The notes below the pieces were generated by a model. That model made no database searches and was not told the DNA's origin. It was given only the letters and a program-made list of their open reading frames with translations. From Amoebidium appalachense (lineage: Eukaryota; Ichthyosporea): a stretch of DNA of 64,000 nucleotides. The stretch covers positions 1,984,001 through 2,048,000 of the forward strand of contig CAVNZM010000018.1 of the NCBI GenBank assembly GCA_963693365.1. The letters are read 5' to 3'. The position numbers were made by a program, and so were the translations under genes. Below, one piece after another: positions 13,961-29,301 of the stretch; position 1 is the first letter of the stretch; every line of letters starts with the position of its first letter.

Positions 13961-14335
13961 ATGGCGGATACGGTTAGAGAGTCTCGTTCATACATAGATT
14001 CGTTTATTAGTAATGTGGTGTGGTGTAGAAACGCAAAGATGATTATGGCTTGGCGGTGTAATCGGTTTCTGGTGTCTCCTGCTCGTATGTGTAATATGTG
14101 TGGGGGGCGGTTTACTCGCGGCTGCATATCTATCAATAAATGCAACCTGTTAGCTAATGTATTAGAACCGGAGGTTATTGGCGGTTTTATTCTCTTTTCT
14201 TCCTCTCTTCCTCAATATATCCGTTTTAAGATGACTATCCTAGATCACCTTATTAATGCTGCACAGTATGATATTGTGATCCGGTGCCTTAACTTTCTTT
14301 CGGAGCTACCGATGCTAGCCTCTGCTTACCCATAA
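13961..14335 (+). CDS. Small Cys-containing protein of unknown family (124 aa)
   Basis: This single-exon open frame with an ATG start encodes 124 residues. The central part has a CNMC pair followed by FTRGCISINKC, which could form a zinc site. The C-terminal part reads SLP, then TILDHLIN, then YDIVIRCLNFL, and looks helical. A diverged relative at 43460-43840 shares the pattern WRxN[RK], F[TN]R[GS]CI, KC[NS]L, SLP, ILD, YD and [RK]C, in the same order. Conservation of an ordered pattern between two distant loci argues that the frame is or was coding. I do not recognise the family. No signal peptide is evident. A transposon- or virus-derived origin is possible but unproven. Confidence 0.5.
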   Translation: MADTVRESRSYIDSFISNVVWCRNAKMIMAWRCNRFLVSPARMCNMCGGRFTRGCISINKCNLLANVLEPEVIGGFILFSSSLPQYIRFKMTILDHLINAAQYDIVIRCLNFLSELPMLASAYP

Positions 14336-14764
14336 TATGTAATAGGGGTGTCAGATACTACGATGGCGCTCATTGTTGCCTAGCATGTACATGTACATAT
14401 GTCACTGGCTGCATTTGATTGGCTGTGCTGGAAAACGCAGTAGGCCGTCGAATGTGGCTGGGCCTCCGGCAGTGTCCACGCAATAAAAAGTGTGTAAACC
14501 CCGAGGCCACGACTGAGTTGTGGTGAATTGCAGATATATCATGCATACAGAATTTATTGAAGAGCAGAACCAACCTAAAAAAGAGCCACATTTTTCAGCC
14601 CTCACCCTCCTGATCCCTCGAGAGCCCTGTTCATTTAATATCATCCCCTCTGCTACCCTGTCAGCTGTAAGATCTCTCCGTTGTCATTCTGCCCGGAGCC
14701 TCTGAGTTGCGCTGTTGCTCGCTTTCTCACACTGCCTGTCTCGGCTCTTTCTCGCCATAATCGA

Positions 14765-14807
<43 letters not shown>

Positions 14808-17452
14808 TTCCCCCATCCCCGCCCTCCGCCTACCCCTCTTTCCCCTCACCAAGACAAACACACATGAACACATGTACACCTGCGTATGTACGTACAAGCC
14901 AGTACAAGCCCCCCTCCCCGCGGCGATCTTGAACACAATTAACCGTGCCCCTCCCCCTCCCCCCCCCTCCCCACCCCCCTCCTTTCCCCTCCCCCCCACA
15001 GGCTCCCACACACACACGTGTGCACACATACACGCGCGCGCGTGCGTACATACAACCATCAACTGTATACACACACAGAACGCCCCACCGCAAGAACCTG
15101 TTATGCCGTTATACTCGGTTTCAGTTGGCTGGTCGATAGTTTTATGTTGACATCGGGAGAGTGTAAGTACAGGTTACGGATGTGCGTCAACGGAGGCTGG
15201 TCACACCTTTTGAGTTACAATTCATAGCCAGCAACCCGACCGCGCGCATGACATCACACACCTGATTCACGATCATCACTGGTTGCCTCACAAAAATTCC
15301 TACCCACGGCAACTCGTTTGTGCCACCTACGTAGCAGGCCTTTAGCACGAGGTCTCTGATCAAGACGGGTGACCTACCCTTGTTCAAGTGAAACAGTATC
15401 TGAGTTGGGTTTCGTTAACGAGGTGAATAGGTCGAACTCGGGTACTGTGGATGACGTGGGCCCCCTCTGAGGATGGGCTCTGCTTATTAGGCATACTCTT
15501 TATGTATGGCTTGCATTCTGCATCGTGTTATCCGTTTGTTCTTGTGTACTTCGTACTTTTTGACGCATTCAAACCCCCCCCCCCCCCCCCGTTTCTATGA
15601 AGCTATCATATGCTAGTCATTAAATCTGTGCATTAGTCAATAACTATACGTTCCCGGTTTGGGCTGATCTGATCATCCAATCGGACAAGGTCTTTAAATT
15701 TGATTTATTTATATATATATGGCAGGACGGTTACTGTCCTATTAGGGGTCCCTAAGGCTCAATCCTGTTTTTGGAGGACCTGTACGGAACCTCCTTCCCC
15801 ACCTTCCCTCCTTCGAATTCCAACCCCTTACCTCCACTCCTACTCCCACCTCCTTCCTTCCTCCCCCTCCCTCATCCCCCCATCCCCCCCTTTCACCCCC
15901 TTACCTCCACTCCTCCTTACCCCTCCCCTTCCCCCTTCCCCCATCCCCCCCCCCCCCCCCCTCCCCCGCACCCTCACGGAAGTGTATCCATACGTGGTTT
16001 GGCTTTTGAACATGACAGGCATCCCCTCTGCAATACTCCAAAGAGCTTGTGGGGAGCTGAACCAGGTATTGTGTTTTTCTTTCGTGTCTTTTTGTTTCGT
16101 GTTTGTGTGTTGAAGGGTGTGTGTGTGCGGGGGGAGGGGACGAGGGAGGACGGGGGGAGAGGGGGGGGGGGGGGGGGGGGACGGGGGGTAACTCAGAATT
16201 CAGTGGTTTCTTCGGCTTGCATGAACCGGCGAGTGGCCGGGGCAGATTGGGGTGGGGTTGGGGGGGCTGTGGTGGTGGTGGTGTTTTCTTTTTTTTTTTT
16301 TTTTTGTGGGGGGGGGGGGGGGGGGGAGATGAAGAAAAGCGGGGGAGATAGAGAAGGGTTTATTTTTTGTGTATGTGTGTGCGGGGGGGGGGGGGGGGGG
16401 GGGGGGTCTGTCATACTGCGAAGTCTACCTACCCCCCTACCAAACTACTCAATTTCGCTTTCAACACCAACGACACCAACGAAAGTATACAACCCCCCCC
16501 CCCCCCCCCCCCCCCCCCCGGCCATCCCTCAACAAACACACACACACACCGTCGCGCTCACTCTGGCATCCACCTACCCATTAACACCTCCCAGCAATAT
16601 AGAATGCCCCCCTCCCCCCCCCCCCCCCCCCCCTCCTCCCCCCCCCCCAATAATAATAATGATGATAATAATAATTAATGAAAAATAACATTGCTTAAAA
16701 CGATCAATTCGCCTTTCTAGCCGCATTCCAACCACTGTGGCAAAAAACACACAAGCACCCACAAAACACAAGCCCGGACGAGCGTACGTGCACACTACAC
16801 GCGCACACATGGCCACACACGCACGCATACGCACACACGCACACACTTACACACACACACACACACACACACACCGACACACCCACATACCCAAACACAC
16901 ATCATCATTCACAACCTACCAAACACACCCACGCATGCACACACACCCACACACGCAAACATACACATGCATGCACACACAAGCACACAGAAAAACACAC
17001 AAACAAACACACAGTGTCACAGTGGCACTATGGTTGCTACGCCACCCCCCGCTCACACACACACATGATACCGGTATCCACCCAATTCCCCACACACCCA
17101 CCCACACCCACCACCACAGCCTCGCACACCCCAACACCTACTTCAGTATCCTTTTTCTGCTCTCTCCCCGATCTGGCTCGACCCCAAATTCTACCACTCC
17201 CGGGGAAGGGGGGGGGGGGGGGGGGGGGGGAGAGAGAGGGGGTAGACCGCAGGTGGAATATGGTACGAAGGGAGGGTGAAAGCAGGAACTTTATTCATGC
17301 TTTTATCACCTAATACCCCCCTCCCCCCGCCCCCCCCCCCCCCCTTTCCCCTCTTTCTTGGCGACAGCCCCCTCCCCCCCCCCCCCCCCCCCTTCCCTCC
17401 CCCCGGCGGGAGGGGGGAGGGGGGGCGGGGGGGGAGGGGGAGCCGTGCCATG
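14336..17452. other. Gene-poor interval with C/G homopolymers
   Basis: The stretch holds a C-run near 14765-14807, C-rich DNA at 14946-15000 and 15785-15965, G/T-rich DNA at 16110-16410, C-runs near 16492-16519, 16614-16648, and CA-rich DNA at 16800-17010. No complete gene was supported. One candidate exon on the plus strand ends near 16065: it reads EVYPYVVWLLNMTGIPSAIL and continues to CGELNQ, followed by a GTATTG donor-like word. It has no partner exon and is only noted. Confidence 0.4.
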
Positions 17453-17664
17453 ATGATTTGAGTTGTTTAAGTTATGTGTACCTGCCCATAGCTGGGACTT
17501 CCATTTAGTAACCATGTCGGGGATTTTCGTTTACCGATGCTCCATGTACCATATATTGAAAATGCCCAAAATAAGTATTGCCTTATTTAGGCAAAACCAA
17601 TCATTTCCTTTGCGCAGGCCACTGATTACCAGTCAGACCGTATAACTTAAACAACTCAAATCAT
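17453..17664. mobile_element. 212-bp MITE-like element with 23-bp perfect terminal inverted repeats
   Basis: The segment at 17453-17475 contains gatttgagttgtttaagtta and is mirrored perfectly at 17642-17664. The interior (about 165 bp) is unique and has no convincing gene. Length and structure fit a miniature inverted-repeat transposable element. A clear target-site duplication was not found, so superfamily is unknown. A structured non-coding RNA gene is an alternative reading. Confidence 0.6.
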
Positions 17665-17699
17665 TGACAATTATTGGCTTAAAAAAAAACAACAATTAT

Positions 17700-17976
17700 A
17701 AAATATAAGCCTCGCTTATATTAGAGGCACGGTTTCATGTGACATCACCCAGCTTGATGATGTATGGGCTGCGACGTTTTTTTGCATACCTATCCGGCAT
17801 CATGATAGGTCTGCCGATGTCGTGGCCGGTAACTTAAACATAAACCCGAAATCGAGAGATATTAAGATTAATACGCGGGCGAATATTCAGCTTGAAACTG
17901 CTTGGGGAGCCCATCGATATCACATCCAGGTGGAACTGTGGAATTGTGGTTGGCGGCAGATATATATATATATCTA
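17700..17976 (+). pseudogene. Orphan open frame without ATG, unknown
   Basis: A stop-free frame of about 92 codons runs from just after a TAA near 17698 to a TAG at 17974-17976. It has no ATG near its beginning. Its composition is not that of a microsatellite and includes LDDVWAATFFCIPIRHHD and ETAWGAHRYHIQVELWNCGW. It could be an exon, a fragment of a mobile-element protein, or chance. No homology was recognised. Confidence 0.2.
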
Positions 17977-19048
17977 GAGGTCAATTTTAAAATTTTCAAT
18001 ATTGATACGGATACTATGGCGGTTGAGTATATTAAGCCGAACACAAGGGGAGGGGCGGGGGGAAGGGGGGGGGAGGGGGGGAGGGGGGGGGGGGGGGGGG
18101 GGTTCTATATGGGGTTTTGGTGATTTTCGCACAATCAGGTATGCGAGCAATCTCGCAAGGCATTTTAGACTCACCCTTTGAACTGTTGGCACAAAGAAAG
18201 TATTCAACCCCCCCTCGCTACCGTCCCCCCTCCTCCTGCCCCCTCCCTCCCCCCCTCCCCCCCCCCCCCCCCCCCCCCCAATACCCCCACGGGGCCCCGT
18301 ATCATAATAAATGATATCTGCATATCCGTCAAAGTTAACTGAGCTCACCCCTTTCGGAGCCAACCCACCCCATCTTCCCCCCCCCCCCCCCCCCCCTCTC
18401 CCCCCACCACCACGCAACCCCCCCCCCCCCTTCCTCACCCTCCCCCTTTCTCCCCCCCCCCCCCCCCCCAAAACATACTGTTAACACCATTCACCCCACA
18501 TCCCCCCCCTCCCCCCCCCCCCCCCCCCCCTTAATCCACTGTGTGGGTGAAATGGACATAGATTACAAGCCAGTGGTACAATTAGACTAGATTCATGGTA
18601 TGGGTAAGTCAAGAAGGCAAAGGGTCCACATGACCTACACTCAATTAGGAATGAGAGTTGCTGTTTAATACACGTGCATGAATGCATGTGCATGCATATA
18701 TAGCAAACACACAAGTACATGTGTATCGTTGGAGTTTACACACAGAGGGGAAAGGGAGGAAAGGGGGGAAAGGGAGGGGGGGGCAAAAAAAAAAAAAAAG
18801 TTAATTAGCAAACCGTGCGTGTAAAGGTTTAAAACAATCAGACGCCTCGTAACGTTGAATTTTCTTAGCCCCCCCCCCCCCCCCCCCCCCCCCCTTCCCC
18901 CTCCCTCTCCCCCCTTAACCATTTTGTAGTCCTTATAGTATTAATAGATAGCAGTTGACGATTGACTGAAAAGTGTGTGTGCATGAACTATTTCACAATA
19001 GAGCTAGTCTCTAACATAAACTGATGAGATAATGTGTACATATCTTTC
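17977..19048. other. Gene-free interval
   Basis: The stretch holds G-rich DNA at 18048-18103, C-rich DNA at 18209-18280, 18376-18470 and 18503-18531, and a C-run at 18870-18894. Between these are short unique sequences. No gene, RNA or repeat unit could be supported. Confidence 0.5.
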
Positions 19049-19560
19049 GCACTGTGTTTGCTAATTTGCAAGCACTATCCAAGCACTGTGTTTGCTAATA
19101 TGCAAGCACTATCCATGCACTGTGTTTGCTAATTTGCAAGCACTATCCATGCACTGTGTTTGCTAATTTGCAGGCACTATCCATGCACTGTGTTTGCTAA
19201 TTTGCAGGCACTATCCATGCACTGTGTTTGCTAATTTGCAGGCACTATCCATGCACTGTGTTTGCTAATTTGCAGGCACTATCCATGCACTGTGTTTGCT
19301 AATTTGCAGGCGCTATCCATGCACTGTGTTTGCTAATTTGCAAGCACTATCCATGCACCCTGTTTGCTACTTTGCAAGCACTATCCATGCACTGTGTTTG
19401 CTAATTTGCAAGCACTATCCATGCACTGTGTTTGCTAATTTGCAAGCACTATCCATGCACTGTGTTTGCTAAATTGCAAGCACTATCCATGCACTGTGTT
19501 TGCTAATTTGCAAGCACTATCCATGCACTGTGTTTGCTAATATGCAAGCACTATCCATGC
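19049..19560. repeat. Minisatellite: 15 tandem copies of a 34-bp unit
   Basis: The unit begins gcactgtgtttgctaatttg, continues with caagcactat and ends ccat. Fifteen copies fit the span exactly (510 bp), with one to three substitutions per copy, for example tttgcagg for tttgcaag in several central units and one cctg variant near 19358. There is no spacer-repeat alternation, so it is not a CRISPR array. Confidence 0.95.
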
Positions 19561-21868
<2,308 letters not shown>

Positions 21869-24413
21869 ATGGCGACTCTTAACCCTCAGCTTCTTGCCAG
21901 GTTTTCTGACCTGGCAGCCAAGGATTGTGACCAGCAGTGCGAGCAGTTTCTGAAGACCTTCATCTTTGCCCTCGGTGACGACTGGACGGGTGTCTCTAAG
22001 CTCTGTGACAGCTGGAAAAAGTATCTGAAGGCTATTAAGGCAAGTGGGCAGGATATCGACCTCGCTCAGGCAGCAGATTTCTTCCAGAAAAACTCCACGG
22101 GGGCACGCAAAGAGGGCACGGGTGCACAGAGGCGTGAGGAGCTCCGTGACATTGATGTGGACGCCAACAACAGGTGTGTGGCTAGCTTACCAGCTCAAAT
22201 TTTGGAAGGAAAAAAACGGGGAAGGAAAAGGGTAAAAGCATGGGTTACGATTGCGAAAAGAAAAACGATGATTGAATCTGCAATAACATGCACACCGATG
22301 CTTTCTCTTAGGCTTTTTTTCTGTTGCCTCAGTCCACTAGTGATTCGATACTACTCCCGGAACGGTCTTTGGTCATGTGTTCCAATTCTGTGTTTTTTCT
22401 CAAGCAACAAGGGGTTTTGAAGCATATCGTTACCAATGGTACTTGGAAGAGAGGTCAAAACTCCTTCTCCAATACCATTTGAAGCTCAACTTTTGCTACG
22501 CCTTGTCTCATAGACTCCCTCCTAGTCACATGTACTGTAGTCGTTGTTAAACGTTTCGAAGCTTCAACTGGACAGTCTTCATATAGCCCTTTCCACTGAA
22601 AGAAACCTCCCCTTTTCAATCGCGAAACAATGCAGATGTAGTGTTTTGCTACTTTTTCTTGCAAAACACATTTTCCTCTGGTTTTGTGCCCCTTTCCATA
22701 ATATGTGCTGTGTGCAGTTGAATAGATATATTGGTTTGCGCTCACCATGCAAAACGCTAATTCCGGAATCACACACCACAGAGATATTGTTCTTTCCAAA
22801 TCGTTTCCTCACATATCATTCGTCATACAGAATCACCTTTGCCGAGTATCTTCTGCTGCACTACAAGGGCATGGTGCTCAAGGAGTATTACAAGCGCCTC
22901 GAACAGGATGCCCCCATGAACCTAGATGACGAGGAGGTTGTGGCCAACATCACCGGTTAGCGATTCCCCCCCCCCCTCTTCCCCTCTTCCCCTCTTCCCC
23001 ATCCCTCCCCTGCCCCCAAGCTGCAACAACAGGATGGTGTACGTGAATGTATGTACGAGCAGTTACGTTCAGGTGACACAAGGCGCGCGCACACACAAAC
23101 ACACACACACGGACACACATGTTGTACATGGTGGAGACGGAGTGTGTGTTTGTGTGCAACATGGTGGAGACGGAGTGCGTGTTTGTGTGTGTGTGTATTT
23201 GTTCGGGGGAGGGGACGGAAGAGGGGGGGGGGGGGGGGGGAGGGGATGAAATCTCGCAGTAAGAGGCACGGTTACCCAGAAGTGCTCGGAAGAAGAAACC
23301 TGAGGGTTACAAAGCACTTGCCTGTTACAAATTCAACATCACTGAAATGGGGCGGCTAGAATCACGTGTGTGCTACATTACAAAATAGTGCTGCAATGTG
23401 AATGCTAACATGTGTGTCCCATTCACTTTCTGCAGGCAAATGCAACGAGCTTGTGGAGCAGCTGTTCACGACACCCAACGCCCTCGACCCTGCCATGGAG
23501 GAGGCCATCGAGAACTTCACTCAGGCCAAGAAGGCACGAAGCGAGAAAATGAAGCATCTTCAGGTACGTTTATTTTCCTATTTTTCTTTGCATTTGTTTT
23601 GTGCCTGGGGCAGTGAAAAAAAACTGTAAAGTTTTCAAAACCTGCAAAGACCTTCGAAATCCTAGCATCGTTCTCCCCCCCCCCCCCCCCCCCCCTCCTC
23701 CCTCCCCACCCCACCCCCTCCCCTCCTCAAAACCCCCACGCCCCTTCCTCCGCTCCCCATGTGTGCTTTGCCAAATCACATCGTGTGGTCCTTTGTAAAT
23801 GCAAACTTCGTACTCTGTAACACATTGTTATCCTCCCCCCCCCCCCTCCCCCCCCCCACACACACACGCACTTGCACATATATATGATACATGAAGGGCA
23901 TTCTTCTTTCTTATTCTGAGGCATTGGATATTGTGGTGTTGTGTGGTCGTCCTGACTATGTGTGCATGTGTGTGTTTGGGGCGGCGGGGAGGGGGGGGGG
24001 GGGGGGGCGGAGGGGAGGGGGGGGGAAGGGGGGAGGGGGGGAAGGGGGGCAGCATCCGCACAGCAAGTCCGACTAATCATACATAGTTCTGTGCTAGTGG
24101 CAAGAGGAAGGGGTATGTAGATTGGCTGCATTTTTTATTTTCATAGCTAACCCACTGTATCCCACAGGCACTCGCAGAAAAGGGCGGTGTAAAGGGCATG
24201 GCAGCAGGCAACGAACTTGCGCAGATGGAGGCAGGGGACCACACGGAGCTCAACCGCATGGAGGTGACCCTCAACGCCGCAAAGCGCCTTGCAGTGAAAA
24301 AGTCCGGTGAGCTGATGCTCGAGAAGAAGAAGAAGGAAGAGGAGGCACGCCTGGCAAAGGAGAAGGAAGATGCAAAGGCCCGCCTCAAGGCCAAGGCTGC
24401 CCTCTGGTCGTAA
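21869..24413 (+). CDS. EF-hand/coiled-coil protein resembling calcium-regulated 34-kDa actin-bundling protein (4 exons)
   Basis: Coding exons are 21869-22173, 22831-22955, 23436-23563 and 24168-24413, joined in phases 2, 1 and 0 with GT-AG borders, for a total of 804 nt or 267 residues. The start sits in a caaccATGG context. The N-terminal half is helical. It is followed by a canonical EF-hand loop, DVDANNRITFAE, with D, D, N, R, T and E at positions 1, 3, 5, 7, 9 and 12, leading into EYLLLHYKG. Intron 1 splits the loop inside the Arg codon. The C-terminal exon is an Ala/Lys/Glu-rich coiled coil (about residues 215-265) ending KAKAALWS. Size, EF-hand position and the charged helical tail match the amoebal 34-kDa actin-bundling family, which cross-links F-actin under calcium control. 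No signal peptide is present, as expected for a cytoskeletal protein. The gene model is firm; the family assignment is by memory of the architecture. Confidence 0.8.
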
Positions 24414-24915
24414 AATGTTTGGTTGGGAAATACGGGAATATTACGAAAGTCACTACTTGATAAAAAAACTCGAGTCACTGTTTGAAAATTCGTTTTATTT
24501 ACATATCTCAGATGGTTGCTGTTGCTAAGATCAGGACATATTACGAATGATTGTTATTTTATATGCACTTCCATTGCAATTTCAGGTTTTCATATCGGTC
24601 ACGGAAAATGATATGGTACTTTGGAGGAGATGGTTGTTTCTAAATGAACACAACACATTGATTTGAAAGACTTGTCATCAATCCGAATTCGTTCACTGAA
24701 TATAATGTAGCTCTTTCGAACCTGGGTTCGTAGGCATTCACTTGCACTGTCGACAGCAGGCCAAAGTCTCAGTGTTCCCGTGTGTGCAGGCGCTCGTTTA
24801 TCCATCTTTTGGGGAGATTCACAGGCATGCCGGAGATTCTTACTCTCTCGGGTGGACGTGTCCCGTGCACAAAGTGATGAGAGGCTGCACTGAGAATACG
24901 AAAGAACAGTGGGTT

Positions 24916-24950
<35 letters not shown>

Positions 24951-26172
24951 CAATTGTGCTTGTCTGACAATGCATTGAGTGGGCCTTGTGTAGTGGTGGT
25001 GGGTTTGTGGGTTTTGAAGTGGATGAGGGCTGATTGGTGTGTGTGGTTGTTTGTGGTTTGCTTTGGCATGGGGAGGAGAGAGGATATATTGCCACAGTGC
25101 GGGACGTGCCTTTACAAAGACCAGAAAAAGAACCGCAGCAGCAGGAGGGGTGGGGGATGCGGGGGTCATTCCCAACCACAGCGTTGGATGAAATGCAGAA
25201 CAGGAACCAAAAGAAGGACAAGAGATTAATACTCCTTTTGTGTGTTTGTGTGTGTGCACGTGTGTGTGTGCATGTGTTGGAGGGTTGGGGTTGAAGGGGG
25301 GGGGGAGGTGGTGCACTACGAGGCGAGGAGAAAAATCACAGTTGGTGCCCATTTCAGTTCGTTTCAATCCCGGAAGGGTTTCTTTACTTTCCTTTTCCCT
25401 TTTTGCTTTTCCTTTTTTTCTTTTTCTTTTCCTTTTTTTTTTTTTTCTTTATGTGTGTGTGTTTTGGGAGGGGGGGGGGGGGGGGGGGGAGCTAGCTATC
25501 AATATAGGCCTTTACCAAGACTCCCCCCAACCTCTGCGATCCTCCAGCTCCCCACTGGAGACATGGTGGCTCTTCACTCATTACCCCCCCCCCCCCCCCC
25601 CCCCCCCCGCCGCGCCCCCCCCCCCGGGGAGTCCCTCCATCCCAAGTTGAACCCCCATCTCCCCGTGCACCCATACCCGCCCCCCCCCACCCCCACCCGC
25701 ACCCCATCCCACTCTTCACGTGTAAGCCCGGGATTCATAGCAGCCGTCCATGGCTAAATTTGCAAAACCCTTAGCTACCGGGGGAGAGGGGGGGAGGGGG
25801 GGGGGGGGAGGGAGGGGAACGGGAGGGGGGGGGGGGGGGGGAAGGGAAAGGGAAGACATACACTTGGATGATGCAGTGAAGTAAAATATTCGCAAAGAAA
25901 CTTTCTTGACTACTCGAAGTTGAAAAGTAAGCAAGTTAAAGTTTGCTATGTAATAGGCTATCAAAGCAAGAAGGTTTCGTTTGCATAACATTTATTGCCT
26001 TGATCGATTCTTCACAGGAAGATCATTCAATGATTTTAAAAGTTATGGTGGTTCTTTTTTTTTTATTTTTTTTTTAATGGAGAACTGCTCTTACGATAAG
26101 ATCTGCCACGTGCACACGTCTGCGCAAACCAGCACAAATTTAACAGATGTGCAAAACCACAATCCAGATACA

Positions 26173-26208
<36 letters not shown>

Positions 26209-26403
26209 TTCCAAGCAGCCTCTGTAATCCTTTTGGCTCTAGAGACAACCCCAATGCGATCTGTGGCCGCACCTCCTGTATCCCCCCCCCCCCCCCCCCC
26301 CCCCCTCGGCGGGTCATCCTCCCACCGACAACGAACAGAGACATGTAAGCAGCCTGAGTGTCATGTGACATACACACACACGAACATACAGGCATGCGCA
26401 GAC

Positions 26404-26472
<69 letters not shown>

Positions 26473-27511
26473 ACGCACACGCAGAGACACCTACGTGCAC
26501 GTTCCCACTCCAACTCCCCCCCCCCCCCCCCCCTCTCACCCCTCCCTACCTCCCCCCATTTCCATTTGTTGTGGACACACAGACACACTCATCGATACTC
26601 CAACAGCACCCACACACACACGTACTCCCCCCCCCCCCCCCCCCCCCCCCCTTCCCTCCCTAAAAGGACAAAAAAAAAGTTAAAGGAAAGGAAAAGATAA
26701 AAAAGCAGAAACGCATAATATAAAAACAAAAGAAAGCAGGAATATTGAAGTGAAAACAGATTATTATACCTGTGACCGCACTCAGAACAGCCCAGCTTGG
26801 CAAATAAATATCGGATATTATGCGCAAATACCCCAATTCACATGCATGATTGGCCTCTAATCTCAACGAGATGAGTAACTCTAAATTTCATGCATATGGT
26901 TCATGGTGAGCCGTAAAAGGGAGAGAGGCCGACCTTAGAGCCATGTGTCGGATACCATATTCCAATTTTTTTAACGTTTTAATATGATGCGTTTCTGCGT
27001 TTTTATCTTTTCCTTTCCTTCATTATTACCCGACTGAATAAGCAAAAAGCACCTCTTTATTTAAGCCAACATATCACTTACGAATAAAAGCAATCACATT
27101 ATGTTGCCATCACTCCCTGAACCCATCTCGTATGTACCTACAATAGAATAGGAGCCAGAGTGACAAGTTCCAACAATTCCGCGCGAAAATTCACAGGCAC
27201 ACCTTCAAAGTTAACTTTGCATAGCGTAAGTTAAGCTTTAATGCCAGGTGTACATGCTATACATTTTATCTATTGCGTTTGGTGGTGATGAACCAGTAAA
27301 CCATCACCAATCAAATTGTTCCGTCAATACATAAATGTTTAACCCTTCAATCGCTACCCTCCCCATCAGCAGATTGTTGTACACCGGTACATACATGCCG
27401 TACAGACCATAAATCGCCTTTCCTGGTGAATTGGTGATCTATCTAACCAAGTAAACCATCACCGATCAAAAAATCCCATTATTATACAAACAAAAGTTTA
27501 ATAATATCCCA
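24414..27511. other. Gene-free interval with homopolymers and CA repeat
   Basis: The stretch holds a G-run at 24919-24947, a pyrimidine-rich then G-rich block at 25380-25490, C-runs near 25583-25625, G-rich DNA at 25778-25845, C-runs at 26174-26208 and 26282-26305, and a (CA)n tract at about 26407-26470. The remainder is AT-rich unique DNA. The 3' end of the minus-strand Cys-rich gene lies just below 27512. No additional gene was supported. Confidence 0.5.
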
Positions 27512-28264
27512 TTAATCACACTCTCCCATCTGCAGTTTGTTGTACACCGCATCAACAGTTTTCAGGTTCATGCTCAACAGATTTTCATATTCGCATCCGG
27601 CAGCAAGAAGATCTTTCAGGGCACACCGCCCGCATGCAACTGGTGTCTTTCCGTTGCTGCCTGCCTGGCAAAAGACCTTGCACACACCTGATCTCAGGCT
27701 CTGCAGGAATTTTTTGATTGGTTAGAACCCATAATCCTCCCCCCCCCCCCCCAAAAAAAAAAAAAAACTAAATTCCGAATTGAATCGACCATAGCCAATC
27801 AAATCAATGTAAAGAAATGATTGGTGGCCGTTTTCACTGAAGTGCAAGAATTGTACATTGCTTCCACTGGCTTTCTCGACCAATTGAAATTTTGCAGTCA
27901 TATGATTGGCCGGTCATGGGCGATCTACATAGGAATTGTTTGCTTTGCTAAAAAAAGAAACTGTTAAGAGTTACACCGCCAACCAATCGCATCCGAAAAA
28001 CCTGCCTTGCGCCGATTGGTTCTGAAGTAAAGTATAGTTTAGTGTGTTCCAAAAAAAAGAAACTGTTAAGAGTTAAACCGCCAACCAATCGCATCCGAAA
28101 AACCTGCCTTGCGCCGATTGGTTCTGAAGTAAAGTATAGTTTAGTGAAGTGTAGTTTTGCCTCAAGGAGAATTGTTTTTACAGTGTTGGATAGATGAGCA
28201 ACACGTAGGCTTTTTTCGAAAAAATGTGGTAGTTGCAATCGAATGCATCACGTTGTGTGTATGC

Positions 28265-28337
<73 letters not shown>

Positions 28338-28590
28338 CGCCACATTAGTGTGTGTGCATGTTTTTCTTCTTCTTCCTTCCTTCTTCTTCCTTTCTTTTTT
28401 TCTTTCGTTCTTTCCTTCCTGTCCCTTATTGCCTGTGTGTATGCTTGTGTGCATGTGCATGTGAGTGCGAGCGCCACATTAGAGTGTGTGCATGTTCTTC
28501 TTCTTCCTTCTACCTTCTTTCTTTTCTTCTTTTTTCTTTCTTTCTTTTCCTCATTCCTTCCCCTTTTTGTCTGTATTTGTGTGTGTGCGT

Positions 28591-28622
<32 letters not shown>

Positions 28623-29266
28623 GGGGGGGGGGGGGGGGGGGATACGCACCGTGTCCCTAAGCTTGCAATAGTTGATAGCAAAGGTGGTGAGTTCCTTGGG
28701 AGTGCATGCCTTTGCAAAGGCGCAAGCATTAGCAGACAGACACTCGTCATAGTTGTTTGCCTCCTTCGTGGGGTCACACGTAGCCTCCACGATCTTCTCA
28801 CAATCATCCGTCAGCCCATCATTGTCCGCATCAACGTCGTTGGAAGAAGCTGCGGCCTGTTTGGGAAAAAAATAATAATAGAAATAATAAATTGGGGAGT
28901 CAAGGTCCAAAAACACATGAAAAAAGATGGTGATTTAAGGTCAGGGGGCTGGGGCGAAAAGAAGTTGGAGAGTCATGGTCGAGGGGGTGGGTGGTGCTGG
29001 GTGGGAGTAGGGGCGGGAGGGGAGGGGGGGGGGGGGGGGGGAGGAAGGGATGGAGTGGGGAGGGAGAAGGGGGATGGGGAGAGGGGGGAGGGGGATGTAT
29101 GCTGTATCAGAAAGGAAGTAGGAATTGTGAAGGTGGAGAATTGTTTGATGAATTAAGAAACAGTAGTTACGAAAATGCGAAAACCAGAAATCAAAATAGT
29201 TACGAAAATGCGAAAACCAGAAATCAAACCCTGACCCTAGGGAAAAAAAAGAAGAAAAAAAAGGCT

Positions 29267-29301
<35 letters not shown>

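Noticed and set aside
15771-16688. 305-codon open frame
   Set aside because: It is mostly C- and G-run translation (poly-Pro and poly-Gly) with no domain; only one short internal segment looks protein-like.
19049-19560. CRISPR-like array
   Set aside because: The repeats are directly adjacent without spacers and the genome is eukaryotic.
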